A stretch of 60,229 nucleotides of DNA from Bizionia sp. (GCA_020631395.1 JAHDHI010000023.1:1-60229); one strand, 5' to 3'; positions 35,638-45,532 are shown, counted from the first letter of the stretch. A program made the numbers and translations. Notes: generated by a model from the sequence alone, not told the origin.

Positions 35638-36801
35638 ATGAGTAAAAAAGAAGTACAATCGGTAAACTACGGTTTAGAGAAAATATTTGAAGAAGCACAA
35701 GATTTCTTGCCGCTTTTGGGAACGGATTATGTAGAATTTTATGTAGGGAATGCAAAGCAAGCAGCTCATTTTTATAAAACAGCATTTGGATTTCAATCAT
35801 ATGCTTACAAAGGTTTGGAAACCGGATCGAAAGACTCTGTGAGCTACGTATTGAAACAAGACAAGATAAGACTGGTGCTAACGACACCTTTAAATAGCAA
35901 ATCGCCAATAAACAATCACATCGTAAAACATGGAGATGGAGTGAAAGTGGTGGCACTTTGGGTGGACGATGCCAGAAAGGCATATGAGGAAACCACAAAG
36001 AGGGGAGCAAAGTCATATATGGAACCATTTGTGGAAAAGGATGAATTCGGTGAAGTGGTGAGAGCAGGAATATATACCTATGGAGAGACCGTGCACATGT
36101 TCGTGGAACGTAAAAATTACAGCGGAGCGTTCATGCCAGGGTTCAAAGAATGGAAATCGGACTACAACCCAGAACCAGTAGGTTTAAAATACATAGACCA
36201 TATGGTTGGCAACGTAGGTTGGGGGCAAATGAATACTTGGGTGAAATGGTATGAGGACGTTATGGGGTTTGTGAACTTTTTATCCTTCGACGACAAGCAA
36301 ATCCATACCGAATACTCGGCATTGATGAGTAAGGTGATGAGCAATGGAAACGGAAGAATCAAATTTCCCATAAACGAACCGGCCAAGGCAGCAAAGAAAT
36401 CACAAATAGAAGAGTATTTGGATTTTTACGAAGATTCAGGAGTGCAACACATCGCTGTGGCTACCGACGATATAATAAATACCGTGGCAAAATTGAAAGC
36501 TAGAGGAGTCGAGTTCCTGCCACCACCACCACAAGCATACTATGATGACATTCCTAGGCGTTTGGGAGTGCATAAGGACATGATGAAGGAAGATATAAAA
36601 GAACTGCAAAAATTGTCTATTCTAGTTGATGCGGACGAAGAAGGGTACCTTCTTCAAATTTTCACGAAACCAGTAGAAGATAGACCAACCTTGTTCTTTG
36701 AAATCATTCAGAGGATGGGTGCCAAAGGTTTTGGAGCGGGTAATTTCAAGGCGCTTTTCGAGTCCATCGAAAGAGAACAGGCAAAAAGAGGAACGTTATA
36801 A
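35638..36801 (+). CDS. hppD: 4-hydroxyphenylpyruvate dioxygenase
   Basis: Start at ATG 35638 (MSKKEVQSVNYGLEKIF); the TTG at 35629 adds three weak residues. The 387-residue protein has two vicinal-oxygen-chelate halves. Iron ligands are the His in YIDHMVGNV, the His in VQHIAVATDD and the Glu near FEIIQRMGAKGFGAGNFKALF. It converts 4-hydroxyphenylpyruvate to homogentisate, the substrate of the hmgA product encoded upstream. The unit ends in a strong terminator at 36819. Confidence 0.94.
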   Translation: MSKKEVQSVNYGLEKIFEEAQDFLPLLGTDYVEFYVGNAKQAAHFYKTAFGFQSYAYKGLETGSKDSVSYVLKQDKIRLVLTTPLNSKSPINNHIVKHGDGVKVVALWVDDARKAYEETTKRGAKSYMEPFVEKDEFGEVVRAGIYTYGETVHMFVERKNYSGAFMPGFKEWKSDYNPEPVGLKYIDHMVGNVGWGQMNTWVKWYEDVMGFVNFLSFDDKQIHTEYSALMSKVMSNGNGRIKFPINEPAKAAKKSQIEEYLDFYEDSGVQHIAVATDDIINTVAKLKARGVEFLPPPPQAYYDDIPRRLGVHKDMMKEDIKELQKLSILVDADEEGYLLQIFTKPVEDRPTLFFEIIQRMGAKGFGAGNFKALFESIEREQAKRGTL

Positions 36802-36816
36802 CATAAAATATCCAAA

Positions 36817-36849
36817 AAATGCCATCACTATTAGCGATGGCATTTTTTT
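36817..36849 (+). terminator. Intrinsic terminator after hppD
   Basis: ATGCCATC (36819-36826) and GATGGCAT (36836-36843) form a perfect stem, extended by flanking A/T pairs, followed by a T run to 36849. Confidence 0.8.
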
Positions 36850-36939
36850 GTTTCATACTTTTGGAATAGTAATTGTAATCTATCAATCAAACAACAATAA
36901 AATAACTTTGAAACAGTTATTTTCAATTACATTACACAT

Positions 36940-37725
36940 ATGAAAAAGACACTACTTATACTACTGGCATTTCTTGCAATGAATATGACTTTTGCTCAAG
37001 AAGATTCATTCAAAGATGGTGAATGGTTTCGATTTAGAATGAGCTATAGCGGATTTTTTAAAGCAGGTAATGCAACGCTTTCCGTAAAAGAGACGACATT
37101 GAATGGAAAGCCTGTATTTCATGTTGTGGGAAAAGGCTGGACAACTGGAGCCATAAAATGGTTTTTCAAGGTAAAGGACAGGTATGAAAGTTATTTTGAC
37201 GTAGAATCCAATCTTCCATATAAATTTATCAGAAAAATAAACGAAGGAGGACATAAAAAGGATGTCGAAATCGATTTCGATCAAGAAAAAAAGACAGCCC
37301 TTGTATTCAACAAGAAGTACAATAGAAAAAGGACCATAGAAACAAAACCCAATGTTCAGGATATGGTATCTACCTTTTACTACCTTAGAAACAAGTTGGA
37401 CGTGTCCAAGTTGAATCCAGGAGATGAAATCTTCTTGGATATGTTCTTCGATGAGGAAAACTATGGTTTCAAACTAAAATATCTAGGTAAGGAAACCATT
37501 AAATTGGGAAATAGCATAGGTAAGGTGGAAGCGTTGAAGTTTAGACCATATGTAATGGCTGGCCGTGTTTTCAAAGAGGAAGAAAGTTTGACCTTATGGG
37601 TGTCCAACGACAAAAATAAAGTACCTTTGCGTATCAAAGCCGATTTGGCAGTAGGATCTTTAAGAGCAGATTTGGATGCTTTTAAAGGATTGAAGCACTC
37701 TTTTAAAACAGTAGTTGAAAACTAA
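36940..37725 (+). CDS. DUF3108 domain secreted protein
   Basis: The protein has 261 residues with a signal peptide (about 1-20, ending MTFAQ). The mature part starts with DGEWFRFRMSYSGFFKAGNATLSV, the typical DUF3108 opening, followed by long antiparallel strands that resemble outer-membrane-assembly or lipoprotein-binding folds. Function is not known. It is the first of four genes linked by one-base overlaps (DUF3108, TDO, M23, pgi): its stop overlaps the TDO start at 37725. Confidence 0.82.
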   Translation: MKKTLLILLAFLAMNMTFAQEDSFKDGEWFRFRMSYSGFFKAGNATLSVKETTLNGKPVFHVVGKGWTTGAIKWFFKVKDRYESYFDVESNLPYKFIRKINEGGHKKDVEIDFDQEKKTALVFNKKYNRKRTIETKPNVQDMVSTFYYLRNKLDVSKLNPGDEIFLDMFFDEENYGFKLKYLGKETIKLGNSIGKVEALKFRPYVMAGRVFKEEESLTLWVSNDKNKVPLRIKADLAVGSLRADLDAFKGLKHSFKTVVEN

Positions 37726-38648
37726 TGGATTTAGATTCTAAGACAACCGATGAACTAACAAGGAAATATGAAGCACTCGATCAAAATGTAAATGTGCATT
37801 TGGATGGGTTGTTGCATTCAAAACCAATTACCTATTGGGATTACATTCAGACGGATGCTCTTTTGAATCTCCAAATACAACGTACTACGTTGCCAGACGA
37901 AATGGTGTTTTTGATGTATCATCAAGTTAACGAGTTGTTGTTTAAAATGATACTGTGGGAAATCGATCAAGTCGCAAATGAGAAAGACATCACGGCTACT
38001 TTTTTTGAAACGAAGCTAATGCGAATAAGTCGTTATTTCGATGTACTGACCTCTTCTTTCACTGTTATGAAAGACGGAATGGATGTCGAGCAATACAACA
38101 AATTCCGTAATACCCTTACGCCAGCAAGTGGATTCCAAAGCGCGCAATATCGAAAAATTGAATTTGCATCCACGGAACTGATCAATTTAATAGACAACAG
38201 GTTTAGAGAAACCATAGATCGAAACACTTCATTCGAACATGCTTTTGAACATTTGTATTGGCAAGCAGCCGGGAAAGACTTCAAAACGGGCAAAAAAAGT
38301 TATTTATTAACAGTTTTTGAAGAGAAATACAAAGACGAATTTATTAGATTTGCTGAGTTCTACAATACGCATAACTTGTGGACTATTTTTAAATCATTGC
38401 CAGAAGAGGTTAAGGTCGACGAAGATTTAATCAAAGCAATGCGTCATTACGATTATACGGTAAACATAACATGGGTAATGGCACATTACAACACCGCAAA
38501 TCATTATTTGAACATTGGTGGCAAGACGGTAGAAGCAACAGGAGGAAGTGAATGGGTGAAATACATGCATCCAAAATATCAAAAACGAATATTTTTTCCA
38601 GATCTATGGAGCGAAGAAGAATTAACAAACTGGGGGAAAGATGTATAA
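37725..38648 (+). CDS. Tryptophan 2,3-dioxygenase family protein
   Basis: The protein has 307 residues of the heme TDO fold. Conserved blocks are LMYHQVNELLFKMILWEID (with the distal His), TPASGFQSAQYRKIE, and HYNTANHYLNIGG followed by GGSEWVKYMHP near the end, which includes the heme-proximal region. It probably cleaves the indole ring of tryptophan to N-formylkynurenine, though some Bacteroidota members may act on other indoles. It overlaps both neighbours by one base (37725 and 38648), and no other kynurenine gene is in the window. Confidence 0.85.
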   Translation: MDLDSKTTDELTRKYEALDQNVNVHLDGLLHSKPITYWDYIQTDALLNLQIQRTTLPDEMVFLMYHQVNELLFKMILWEIDQVANEKDITATFFETKLMRISRYFDVLTSSFTVMKDGMDVEQYNKFRNTLTPASGFQSAQYRKIEFASTELINLIDNRFRETIDRNTSFEHAFEHLYWQAAGKDFKTGKKSYLLTVFEEKYKDEFIRFAEFYNTHNLWTIFKSLPEEVKVDEDLIKAMRHYDYTVNITWVMAHYNTANHYLNIGGKTVEATGGSEWVKYMHPKYQKRIFFPDLWSEEELTNWGKDV

Positions 38649-39940
38649 TGCTATTAATGCTGCTGGCATTAATAATTACAAGCAGTTGTAAAAAAGATCC
38701 TGAACCAGAAGAGATCATAGAAACGGTTTCTGTTGTGGAGCCGGAAGAAATCTACGAGTTTGGCTTTAATCTCAATGAATTCATAGTAAAAAGAGATACC
38801 ATAAAGTCGGGAGATAGCTTTGGGGCGATATTGGAACGCAATCAAATAGATTATTCTGAGATTTTTAAAATAGCCGAACGAACTAAGGACAGTTTCGACA
38901 TAAGAAGACTACAAGTCGGAAAGCCTTATACGTTGTTATGCTCAACAGATTCCTTGCAAAGACCAAAGTGTTTCATCTACCAGCCAAACAAAGAAGACTA
39001 CGTCGTCATTAATTTTCAAGATTCCATTCACGCCTATACAAGCTCCAAACCAATAAAGTATGTTGAAAAAGAAGTTTCAGGAATCATAAGAACAAGTATT
39101 TCCGAAGCGTTGGACGAGCAAGGGAAAAGTTTCAACATTGCATTGAAGATGTCCGACATCTATGCTTGGACCATCGATTTCACTAGACTTCAAAAAAATG
39201 ATAAATTCAAAGTCATATACACCGAGAAATATATTGACGATACTATATATGCAGGTGTGGATAACATCAAGGCGGCATATTTCGAACACAATAAAGAACC
39301 TTTATATGCTTTCGAATTTCAGACGGATTCCGTAACAGGAATAACCGATTACTTTAGCGAAGATGCAAAAAACCTACGACGCGCTTTCTTGAAGGCACCA
39401 GTTAGTTTCAGTCGCATTTCCTCACGTTACAATCTAAAGAGACGAATAGCCTTGTATGGCAATAGGGTAAGGCCACACAAAGGGACGGATTTTGCAGCCA
39501 AGCGAGGTACGCCAATCATGGCTACGGCAAATGGAACGGTAATAGAATCGGCCAAGCGAGGAGGTAATGGAAATTATGTGAAAATAAGGCATAATGCAAC
39601 CTATACCACGCAGTATTTGCACATGCGAAAACGCAAAGCGAAAGTAGGCGATTTAGTAAAGCAGGGAGATGTGATAGGTTGGGTAGGAATGACAGGAAAC
39701 ACTTCTGGGCCACACGTGTGTTACCGTTTTTGGAAAAATGGAAGACAAGTGGATCCGTTCAAACAAAAACTGCCAGAAGCAGAGCCTATCTCAGATAGCT
39801 TGAAAACAAGGTATCTGGATTTCATAAAACCTTTGAAGATGAAATTGGATTCCATCGAGTTGAAAGAAGAAGTAGAGGAAGCTAAAGACTCAGATTTAAA
39901 AATAGAATTAAAAGAAGAACAATTAATTACTTCTAATTAA
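38648..39940 (+). CDS. M23 family lipoprotein peptidase with His-to-Cys zinc ligand
   Basis: The start at 38648 gives a lipoprotein signal ending TSSC; the longer frame runs through the TDO gene. The 430-residue protein has an OapA/LysM-like segment (about 45-105, DTIKSGDSFGAILERN) and a C-terminal M23 domain. The zinc ligands would be His277 and Asp281 (HKGTD), with His325 (QYLHM) and His356 around the site. In the usual HxH the last His is replaced by Cys358 (GPHVCYRF). It probably cuts peptidoglycan cross-links if metal binding is kept. Its stop overlaps the pgi start. Confidence 0.85.
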   Translation: MLLMLLALIITSSCKKDPEPEEIIETVSVVEPEEIYEFGFNLNEFIVKRDTIKSGDSFGAILERNQIDYSEIFKIAERTKDSFDIRRLQVGKPYTLLCSTDSLQRPKCFIYQPNKEDYVVINFQDSIHAYTSSKPIKYVEKEVSGIIRTSISEALDEQGKSFNIALKMSDIYAWTIDFTRLQKNDKFKVIYTEKYIDDTIYAGVDNIKAAYFEHNKEPLYAFEFQTDSVTGITDYFSEDAKNLRRAFLKAPVSFSRISSRYNLKRRIALYGNRVRPHKGTDFAAKRGTPIMATANGTVIESAKRGGNGNYVKIRHNATYTTQYLHMRKRKAKVGDLVKQGDVIGWVGMTGNTSGPHVCYRFWKNGRQVDPFKQKLPEAEPISDSLKTRYLDFIKPLKMKLDSIELKEEVEEAKDSDLKIELKEEQLITSN

Positions 39941-41583
39941 TGAGTTTACCCAATATCAATCCTACTACAACGAAATCTTGGAAAGCATTGCAATCCCATT
40001 TTGAATCGATAAAAGATTTGAAAATGAAAGATATGTTTGCTCAAGATCCAAATAGGGCAAATGCTTTCACGATCAAGTGGGAGGATTTCTATGTTGACTT
40101 TTCCAAAAATAGGATAACAGAAGAAACCTTTGAATTGCTATTGGATTTGGCAGAGGACGTCAGGTTGAAAGAGGCCATAAATAGTTACTATGCAGGCGAA
40201 GCCATAAACCAAACAGAGAATAGGGCTGTCTTGCATACGGCATTGCGCTCTAAAGAGACCGACAAGGTTTTTGTGGATGGTGAAAATGTAATACCGGAAA
40301 TCTATGAGGTGAAAGCCAAAATCAAGGATTTCACGAACCAAGTCGTAAATGGAGTAAGAAAGGGGTATACGGGAAAACCTTTTACAGATGTTGTGAACAT
40401 AGGTATTGGAGGTTCAGATTTGGGACCAGCCATGGTGGTGGATTCCCTTCAATATTATAAAAATCATCTAACGACTCATTTTGTAAGTAACGTAGATGGA
40501 GATCACGTTAATGAGATCATTGGAAGATTAGATCCGGAAACAACGTTATTCGTTATTGTTTCCAAGACTTTTACAACCATAGAAACGTTATCCAATGCCA
40601 ATACGATACGATCTTGGTTTTTGGAACATACAACTAAAGAAGACATTGCCAAACATTTCGTGGCCGTATCCACAAACGTTGAAAAGGTAAAGGAGTTTGG
40701 TATCGATGAAGCCAACATTTTCCCAATGTGGAATTGGGTCGGAGGACGTTTCTCCTTGTGGAGCGCCGTAGGATTGACCATTAGTTTGGGTATTGGATAT
40801 TCAAATTTCGAAAGCCTTTTGAATGGTGCCAACAAAATGGATGTTCATTTTAAGAATGCGCCTTTGGAAAGCAACATCCCAGTGGTTTTGGCATTGATAA
40901 GCATTTGGTACAACAATTTCTTCAAGTCTGAAAGTGAAGCCATCATAGCGTACTCCCAATACTTGAATCAATTTGCGACCTATCTTCAGCAAGGCGCAAT
41001 GGAGAGCAATGGGAAAAGTATCGATAGAAATGGAGATGTGGTAAACTATGAAACAGGAACTCTTATTTGGGGAGAACCAGGAACGAATGCGCAGCATGCC
41101 TTCTTTCAATTAATTCATCAAGGAACAAAGTTGATACCGGCAGATTTCATAGGATTTGCCACGAGTCTGTATGGCAATCAAGATCATCATGATAAATTGA
41201 CATCCAATTATTTGGCTCAAACCGAAGCTTTGTTGAATGGGAAGGCACAGGATGAAGTACATAAAGAGCTGAAGAATCAAAATCTTTCTGAAAAAGACAT
41301 CCAAGCTCTTTTACCATTCAAAACCTTTGCAGGCAACAAGCCCACAAACTCCATATTCATAAACAAGTTGACACCGGAAAGTCTAGGCAAGCTAATCGCC
41401 ATGTATGAGCACAAGATATTCGTACAAGGCATAGTTTGGAACATTTTCAGCTACGACCAATTCGGAGTCGAATTGGGGAAGCAATTGGCTACTACCATTC
41501 TTGGGGAATTAGACATTAACACAATTGCGAATCACGATGCTTCAACGCAAAATCTTTTGGAATTCTACAAGCAATTAAGATAA
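39940..41583 (+). CDS. pgi: Glucose-6-phosphate isomerase
   Basis: The protein has 547 residues of full PGI length. The sugar-phosphate site is seen in VNIGIGGSDLGPAMV, VSKTFTTIETLSNAN, WVGGRFSLWSAVGLTI (catalytic Arg and neighbouring residues), GTNAQHAFFQLIHQG (catalytic His) and the C-terminal FSYDQFGVELGKQLA (Lys). It interconverts glucose 6-phosphate and fructose 6-phosphate. It is the last gene of the overlapping chain from 36940, and the next 170 bp hold only a promoter for the receptor gene. Confidence 0.96.
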   Translation: MSLPNINPTTTKSWKALQSHFESIKDLKMKDMFAQDPNRANAFTIKWEDFYVDFSKNRITEETFELLLDLAEDVRLKEAINSYYAGEAINQTENRAVLHTALRSKETDKVFVDGENVIPEIYEVKAKIKDFTNQVVNGVRKGYTGKPFTDVVNIGIGGSDLGPAMVVDSLQYYKNHLTTHFVSNVDGDHVNEIIGRLDPETTLFVIVSKTFTTIETLSNANTIRSWFLEHTTKEDIAKHFVAVSTNVEKVKEFGIDEANIFPMWNWVGGRFSLWSAVGLTISLGIGYSNFESLLNGANKMDVHFKNAPLESNIPVVLALISIWYNNFFKSESEAIIAYSQYLNQFATYLQQGAMESNGKSIDRNGDVVNYETGTLIWGEPGTNAQHAFFQLIHQGTKLIPADFIGFATSLYGNQDHHDKLTSNYLAQTEALLNGKAQDEVHKELKNQNLSEKDIQALLPFKTFAGNKPTNSIFINKLTPESLGKLIAMYEHKIFVQGIVWNIFSYDQFGVELGKQLATTILGELDINTIANHDASTQNLLEFYKQLR

Positions 41584-41706
41584 TTGTTGTTAAAAACTTG
41601 TTTATAGTTTTCATTTTTTAAATCATTGTAAAACAGTCATTTGTGGTATATTCAAGTATCGCAAAATTTGTTAACCTTTAGTTAATGCAAAGCGTATGTT
41701 TATATG

Positions 41707-41714
41707 TATTTTTG
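41707..41714 (+). promoter_or_regulatory. Putative -7 element for TonB receptor gene
   Basis: TATTTTTG fits TAnnTTTG and is followed by a 39-bp A-rich leader to the ATG at 41754. No good -33 box within 17-23 bp upstream. Confidence 0.35.
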
Positions 41715-41753
41715 CACAAATTTTAAAAAATTAATCAACTTTAACCAAGCAAA

Positions 41754-44336
41754 ATGAAGAACACATTCAAATTTTTGTTTTTTGCAGTTACAATTATGTT
41801 TTCTGCGACTACAATGGCTCAAAGTACAGTGACTGGAACTGTTTTGGACCCTGAAACCAATGGACCTTTACCAGGTGTAAATGTAATTGAGGTAGGTACG
41901 TCCAATGGGATGTCCAGTGATTTTGAAGGAACCTTTTCTTTAACGACAACAACCAATGACGCTACGATAACATTGTCTTACGTAGGGTATCTAACCAAAG
42001 AATTTACAATATCTGGAGACACCGATCTAGGTAAAATCGTATTGGAACCAAGTGAGTTTGGTTTACAGGAAGTTGCAATTATTGCATCTGTGGCGGTAGA
42101 TAGAAAAACTCCAGTCGCAGTATCTACGATTAGATCTGCAGACATAGAGTTGAAATTGGGAACACAAGAGTTTCCAGAAGTCTTGAAATCAACACCAGGA
42201 GTGTATGCTACGAAAGCAGGAGGAGGTTTTGGAGATGGGCGTATTAACTTACGTGGCTTCAACTCGGAAAATGTAGCGGTAATGATTAATGGTGTACCGG
42301 TAAATGACATGGAGAACGGTCGTGTATTTTGGAGCAACTGGGCTGGATTGGGAGATGTGACAAGTTCGATGCAAGTACAAAGAGGCCTTGGGGCATCCAA
42401 AGTGGCTGTACCTTCCGTTGGAGGAACAATCAATATTATCACAAAGACTACAGACATAGAAGCGGGAGGTAACTTTTATACGACTATGGGAAATGACGGC
42501 TATAAGAAATTTGGTGTAACATATTCAACAGGTTTAATGGAGAATGGATTTGCAGCTACGGTTTCTGCGGCAAAAACAGATGGAGAAGGTTATGTGGCTG
42601 GGACGCAATTTAACTCTGCATCCTATTTTATCAACTTATCTAAAGAATTGAATGAAAATCATAAATTGTCATTTACTGCTTTTGGAGCTAAACAACGCCA
42701 TGGACAAAGACAAAACAGACATTTGATCGAAACGTACAGAAGAGCTGAAGATGGTATAAAGTATAACTCGGATTGGGGGTATAAAAATGGACAAGTAACC
42801 CACATAGAAGATAATTTTTACCACAAACCACAAATCTCTTTAAACCATTATTGGACGGTTAGTGACAAAACAAGCATATCTACTGCCGCTTATGCATCAT
42901 TCGGTTCTGGTGGTGGTGGTGGAACGGTAGGTTCTGACAGATCAAAGTTTGATTTCGACAATCCGGATTACAGAATAGGAACCTTTGGGCCTCTTAACTT
43001 TGACAAAATTGTAGAAGAAAACATGGCCAATGGAGCCAATGGGTCTACAACAGCCTTGAGAGCATCTCGTAACGACCATAATTGGTATGGTGTATTATCT
43101 ACATTAAAAACAGATTTATCCGATGATTTGGTGTTTTTGGGAGGATTGGATTTTAGAAACTACAAAGGGATTCACTTTAGGGAAGTAACGGATTTGTTGG
43201 GAGGTCAATACTTACCAGACAACAGCAATGTAAACAAGCCCTTCAATCAAGCTCAGGTAGGAGATAAAATTGCTTATCACAATGAAGGACTAGTTGGGTG
43301 GATTGGAGCTTTTGCACAGGTAGAATACGATGTTAATGAGAATTTTAACACGTTTGTGTCAGTTGCGGCATCAAATACATCATATAAGAGAATAGATTTT
43401 TTCAACTATTTGGACAGTGATCCATTGCAAGAAACCGATCGTTATAACTTCTTGGGATATAGTGCCAAAGGAGGAGCTAACTATCGAATAGATGAGAATC
43501 ACAATGTGTTTGCAAATTTGGGGTATTTTGAGAAGGCAGCTGACTTTGATTCAGTTTTTACAGAATTCGACAATGAAAACATTATAGACGATGCAGAAAA
43601 TCAAAAGATTTTAAGTTTTGAGTTGGGATATGGATTTAGAAGCGAAAAACTATCTGCCAACGTGAACCTGTATAGGACGACATGGAAAGATAGAACGGAG
43701 ACGGTAGGGTTCCAACAACCAAATGGGGAATTTGCATCTGCCAATATCTTGGGGGTAAATGCCATTCACCAAGGAATAGAATTGGATTTCGTCTATAGAC
43801 CAGCAGAAAAACTGAATATAACCGGTATGGTTTCTTTGGGAGATTGGAGATGGCAAAACGACATAGAGAACGTTCAAATCTTCGATGAAGAACAAGAGCT
43901 TGTTGAAACGGTGAATATCCTAATCAAAGACTTGCACGTAGGTGATGCTGCACAAACGACCTTGGGATTGGGAGCTAACTATAAATTTGCCCCAAAAACT
44001 AGATTGACCATAGATTACAATTATTACGATAACCTATATGCGGATTTTGACCCTAGCGATAGAGGTCAAAGAGGACCAGATGCATGGGAAGTGCCTGCTT
44101 ATGGCATCTTTGATACTGCTTTTAGCCATGGGTTCAAGTTTGGTGATTTCGATGCAACATTGACTGCAAGAATGAACAATGTGTTCGATACTCGCTTCAT
44201 TTCCGATGCCCAAGATGGTTCTGCTGTTGGGACACCAGGTGAACCAGGTTACATACCCGCATCTACATCCAGAGTGGCAACGGTTTATTATGGTTTCGGA
44301 AGAACATTTAGTGTTGGTGCAAAAATTAAATTTTAA
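41754..44336 (+). CDS. TonB-dependent outer membrane receptor with CarboxypepD-like N-terminal domain
   Basis: The protein has 860 residues. It has a signal peptide (about 1-22), a carboxypeptidase regulatory-like domain (about 25-100, TVTGTVLDPETNGPLPGVNV), a plug domain (about 120-235, with INLRGFNSENVAVMINGVPVND and GGTINIITK) and a beta barrel to the C-terminal aromatic residue (KIKF). It imports a large or scarce nutrient with energy from TonB. It has no SusD partner. Instead a repeat-bearing lipoprotein is encoded 12 bp downstream and is probably its surface companion. Substrate unknown. Confidence 0.92.
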   Translation: MKNTFKFLFFAVTIMFSATTMAQSTVTGTVLDPETNGPLPGVNVIEVGTSNGMSSDFEGTFSLTTTTNDATITLSYVGYLTKEFTISGDTDLGKIVLEPSEFGLQEVAIIASVAVDRKTPVAVSTIRSADIELKLGTQEFPEVLKSTPGVYATKAGGGFGDGRINLRGFNSENVAVMINGVPVNDMENGRVFWSNWAGLGDVTSSMQVQRGLGASKVAVPSVGGTINIITKTTDIEAGGNFYTTMGNDGYKKFGVTYSTGLMENGFAATVSAAKTDGEGYVAGTQFNSASYFINLSKELNENHKLSFTAFGAKQRHGQRQNRHLIETYRRAEDGIKYNSDWGYKNGQVTHIEDNFYHKPQISLNHYWTVSDKTSISTAAYASFGSGGGGGTVGSDRSKFDFDNPDYRIGTFGPLNFDKIVEENMANGANGSTTALRASRNDHNWYGVLSTLKTDLSDDLVFLGGLDFRNYKGIHFREVTDLLGGQYLPDNSNVNKPFNQAQVGDKIAYHNEGLVGWIGAFAQVEYDVNENFNTFVSVAASNTSYKRIDFFNYLDSDPLQETDRYNFLGYSAKGGANYRIDENHNVFANLGYFEKAADFDSVFTEFDNENIIDDAENQKILSFELGYGFRSEKLSANVNLYRTTWKDRTETVGFQQPNGEFASANILGVNAIHQGIELDFVYRPAEKLNITGMVSLGDWRWQNDIENVQIFDEEQELVETVNILIKDLHVGDAAQTTLGLGANYKFAPKTRLTIDYNYYDNLYADFDPSDRGQRGPDAWEVPAYGIFDTAFSHGFKFGDFDATLTARMNNVFDTRFISDAQDGSAVGTPGEPGYIPASTSRVATVYYGFGRTFSVGAKIKF

Positions 44337-44348
44337 AAAATTAGAAAG

Positions 44349-45476
44349 ATGAAAAAAATAGTTTATTTGTTAATGGTTATGGGGGCAATCTTCACAGGTT
44401 GCAACCCGATTGAGGACATCAATAACGAAATTGATGCAGAGGGAAACCAAGTGAAAGGAGAAGATGCTTTCACCATGACTACGGCGGACTATGCTGATTT
44501 GGTAATGCAAGGGGAGGACGATCCTGTGGATTATTATGAATTGAATGAAGGATTTAGTGATATTGACGACGCCAAGACAATGTTGCCTGCTTTCTTGGCA
44601 ATCAAGTATCAGTATTGGGGAGAAGGGTCATCGGTAGAGGTTACCTTCAATTTGTCTACTGACATCATAAATGAGGAGGCATATACGGTTTCAAGTCAAG
44701 ATTATGCAGACTTAGGGTTTAACTTTGGGAATTTTAGCGATGAAAGCGATTTTCAAGCATTTTTTGCCTTTAAGTACCCAGATGCAGCAAGAGGGGATTT
44801 GGTGGAGCTTACATACCAATGGTGGTCTGGATCAGTGGAAACAAGAACTGATAAATTCATCCTGTTAAGTGAATGGAAGAAAACAACACAGTTTTCCGAT
44901 GAAGATTACACAGCCATGGGACAAGGTTTTTCCAATTTTTCAGATGAAGAAGAAGCTGAATTCAAAATAGGAATATACCTTGGATTGTTAAATCCTTTTG
45001 CGCAAACAGATGATGAAATTGTAACGTTGTATAAATTCTACAATGGTACAGGTGTTGAAGATAAAGTAGTACCTTATGTATATGATGGAGACAAATGGAA
45101 CCTAATGGAGAACACTGTCAAGTTTGGGCTTAAAGATGGGGTTTGGATTCCGGACAATACCATCAGGTACACATTGGTAGGTGCAGATTACGATTATATG
45201 TCTGCACAATTGATTGCTGAGCCGGATTTTGAAGGCCCTGCAGAAAATATGGGTAACTTTGGAAGTTTTAATATAGATATTGATAGTGATAATTACTGGA
45301 GCCCGGAAATGCTTTTAACAGCGTTTGATATCTTGTTGGATAACTTGAATGCAAGTGCAGCTGATGGACAAAAATATATTATTACATACAAAGCTTATGA
45401 TGGTAATAATGTAATTACAGTAGAAAAGAAGCTTATTAAAACAGGGGGAAACTGGATATTTAATACCGAAGAATAG
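44349..45476 (+). CDS. Lipoprotein with four internal repeats, paired with TonB receptor
   Basis: The protein has 375 residues and a lipobox (FTGC at 15-18). I do not recognise a named family. The mature part consists of four related modules of about 75-100 residues. Each opens with a T-x-x-DY block (FTMTTADYADL, YTVSSQDYADL, TQFSDEDYTAM, YTLVGADYDYM). In the second and third a NFSDE turn follows, then a hydrophobic FLAIKY-like strand and a closing strand such as VELTYQWWSG or VTLYKFYNG. It is very acidic. Its gene follows the TonB receptor by 12 bp and is closed by a terminator, so the two make a unit. Confidence 0.65.
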   Translation: MKKIVYLLMVMGAIFTGCNPIEDINNEIDAEGNQVKGEDAFTMTTADYADLVMQGEDDPVDYYELNEGFSDIDDAKTMLPAFLAIKYQYWGEGSSVEVTFNLSTDIINEEAYTVSSQDYADLGFNFGNFSDESDFQAFFAFKYPDAARGDLVELTYQWWSGSVETRTDKFILLSEWKKTTQFSDEDYTAMGQGFSNFSDEEEAEFKIGIYLGLLNPFAQTDDEIVTLYKFYNGTGVEDKVVPYVYDGDKWNLMENTVKFGLKDGVWIPDNTIRYTLVGADYDYMSAQLIAEPDFEGPAENMGNFGSFNIDIDSDNYWSPEMLLTAFDILLDNLNASAADGQKYIITYKAYDGNNVITVEKKLIKTGGNWIFNTEE

Positions 45477-45501
45477 GTTCTCAGTTCATAATGGCATTAA
45501 A

Positions 45502-45532
45502 AACCGCTTCCAAGTTAAGAAGCGGTTTTTTT
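45502..45532 (+). terminator. Intrinsic terminator after repeat lipoprotein
   Basis: AACCGCTTC (45502-45510) and GAAGCGGTT (45519-45527) with an 8-nt loop, followed by TTTTT. Ends the TonB receptor and lipoprotein unit. Confidence 0.85.

Noticed and set aside
38552-38647. Longer M23 protein from the ATG at 38552
   Set aside because: It lies inside the TDO gene in another frame and would bury the lipoprotein signal that begins at 38648.
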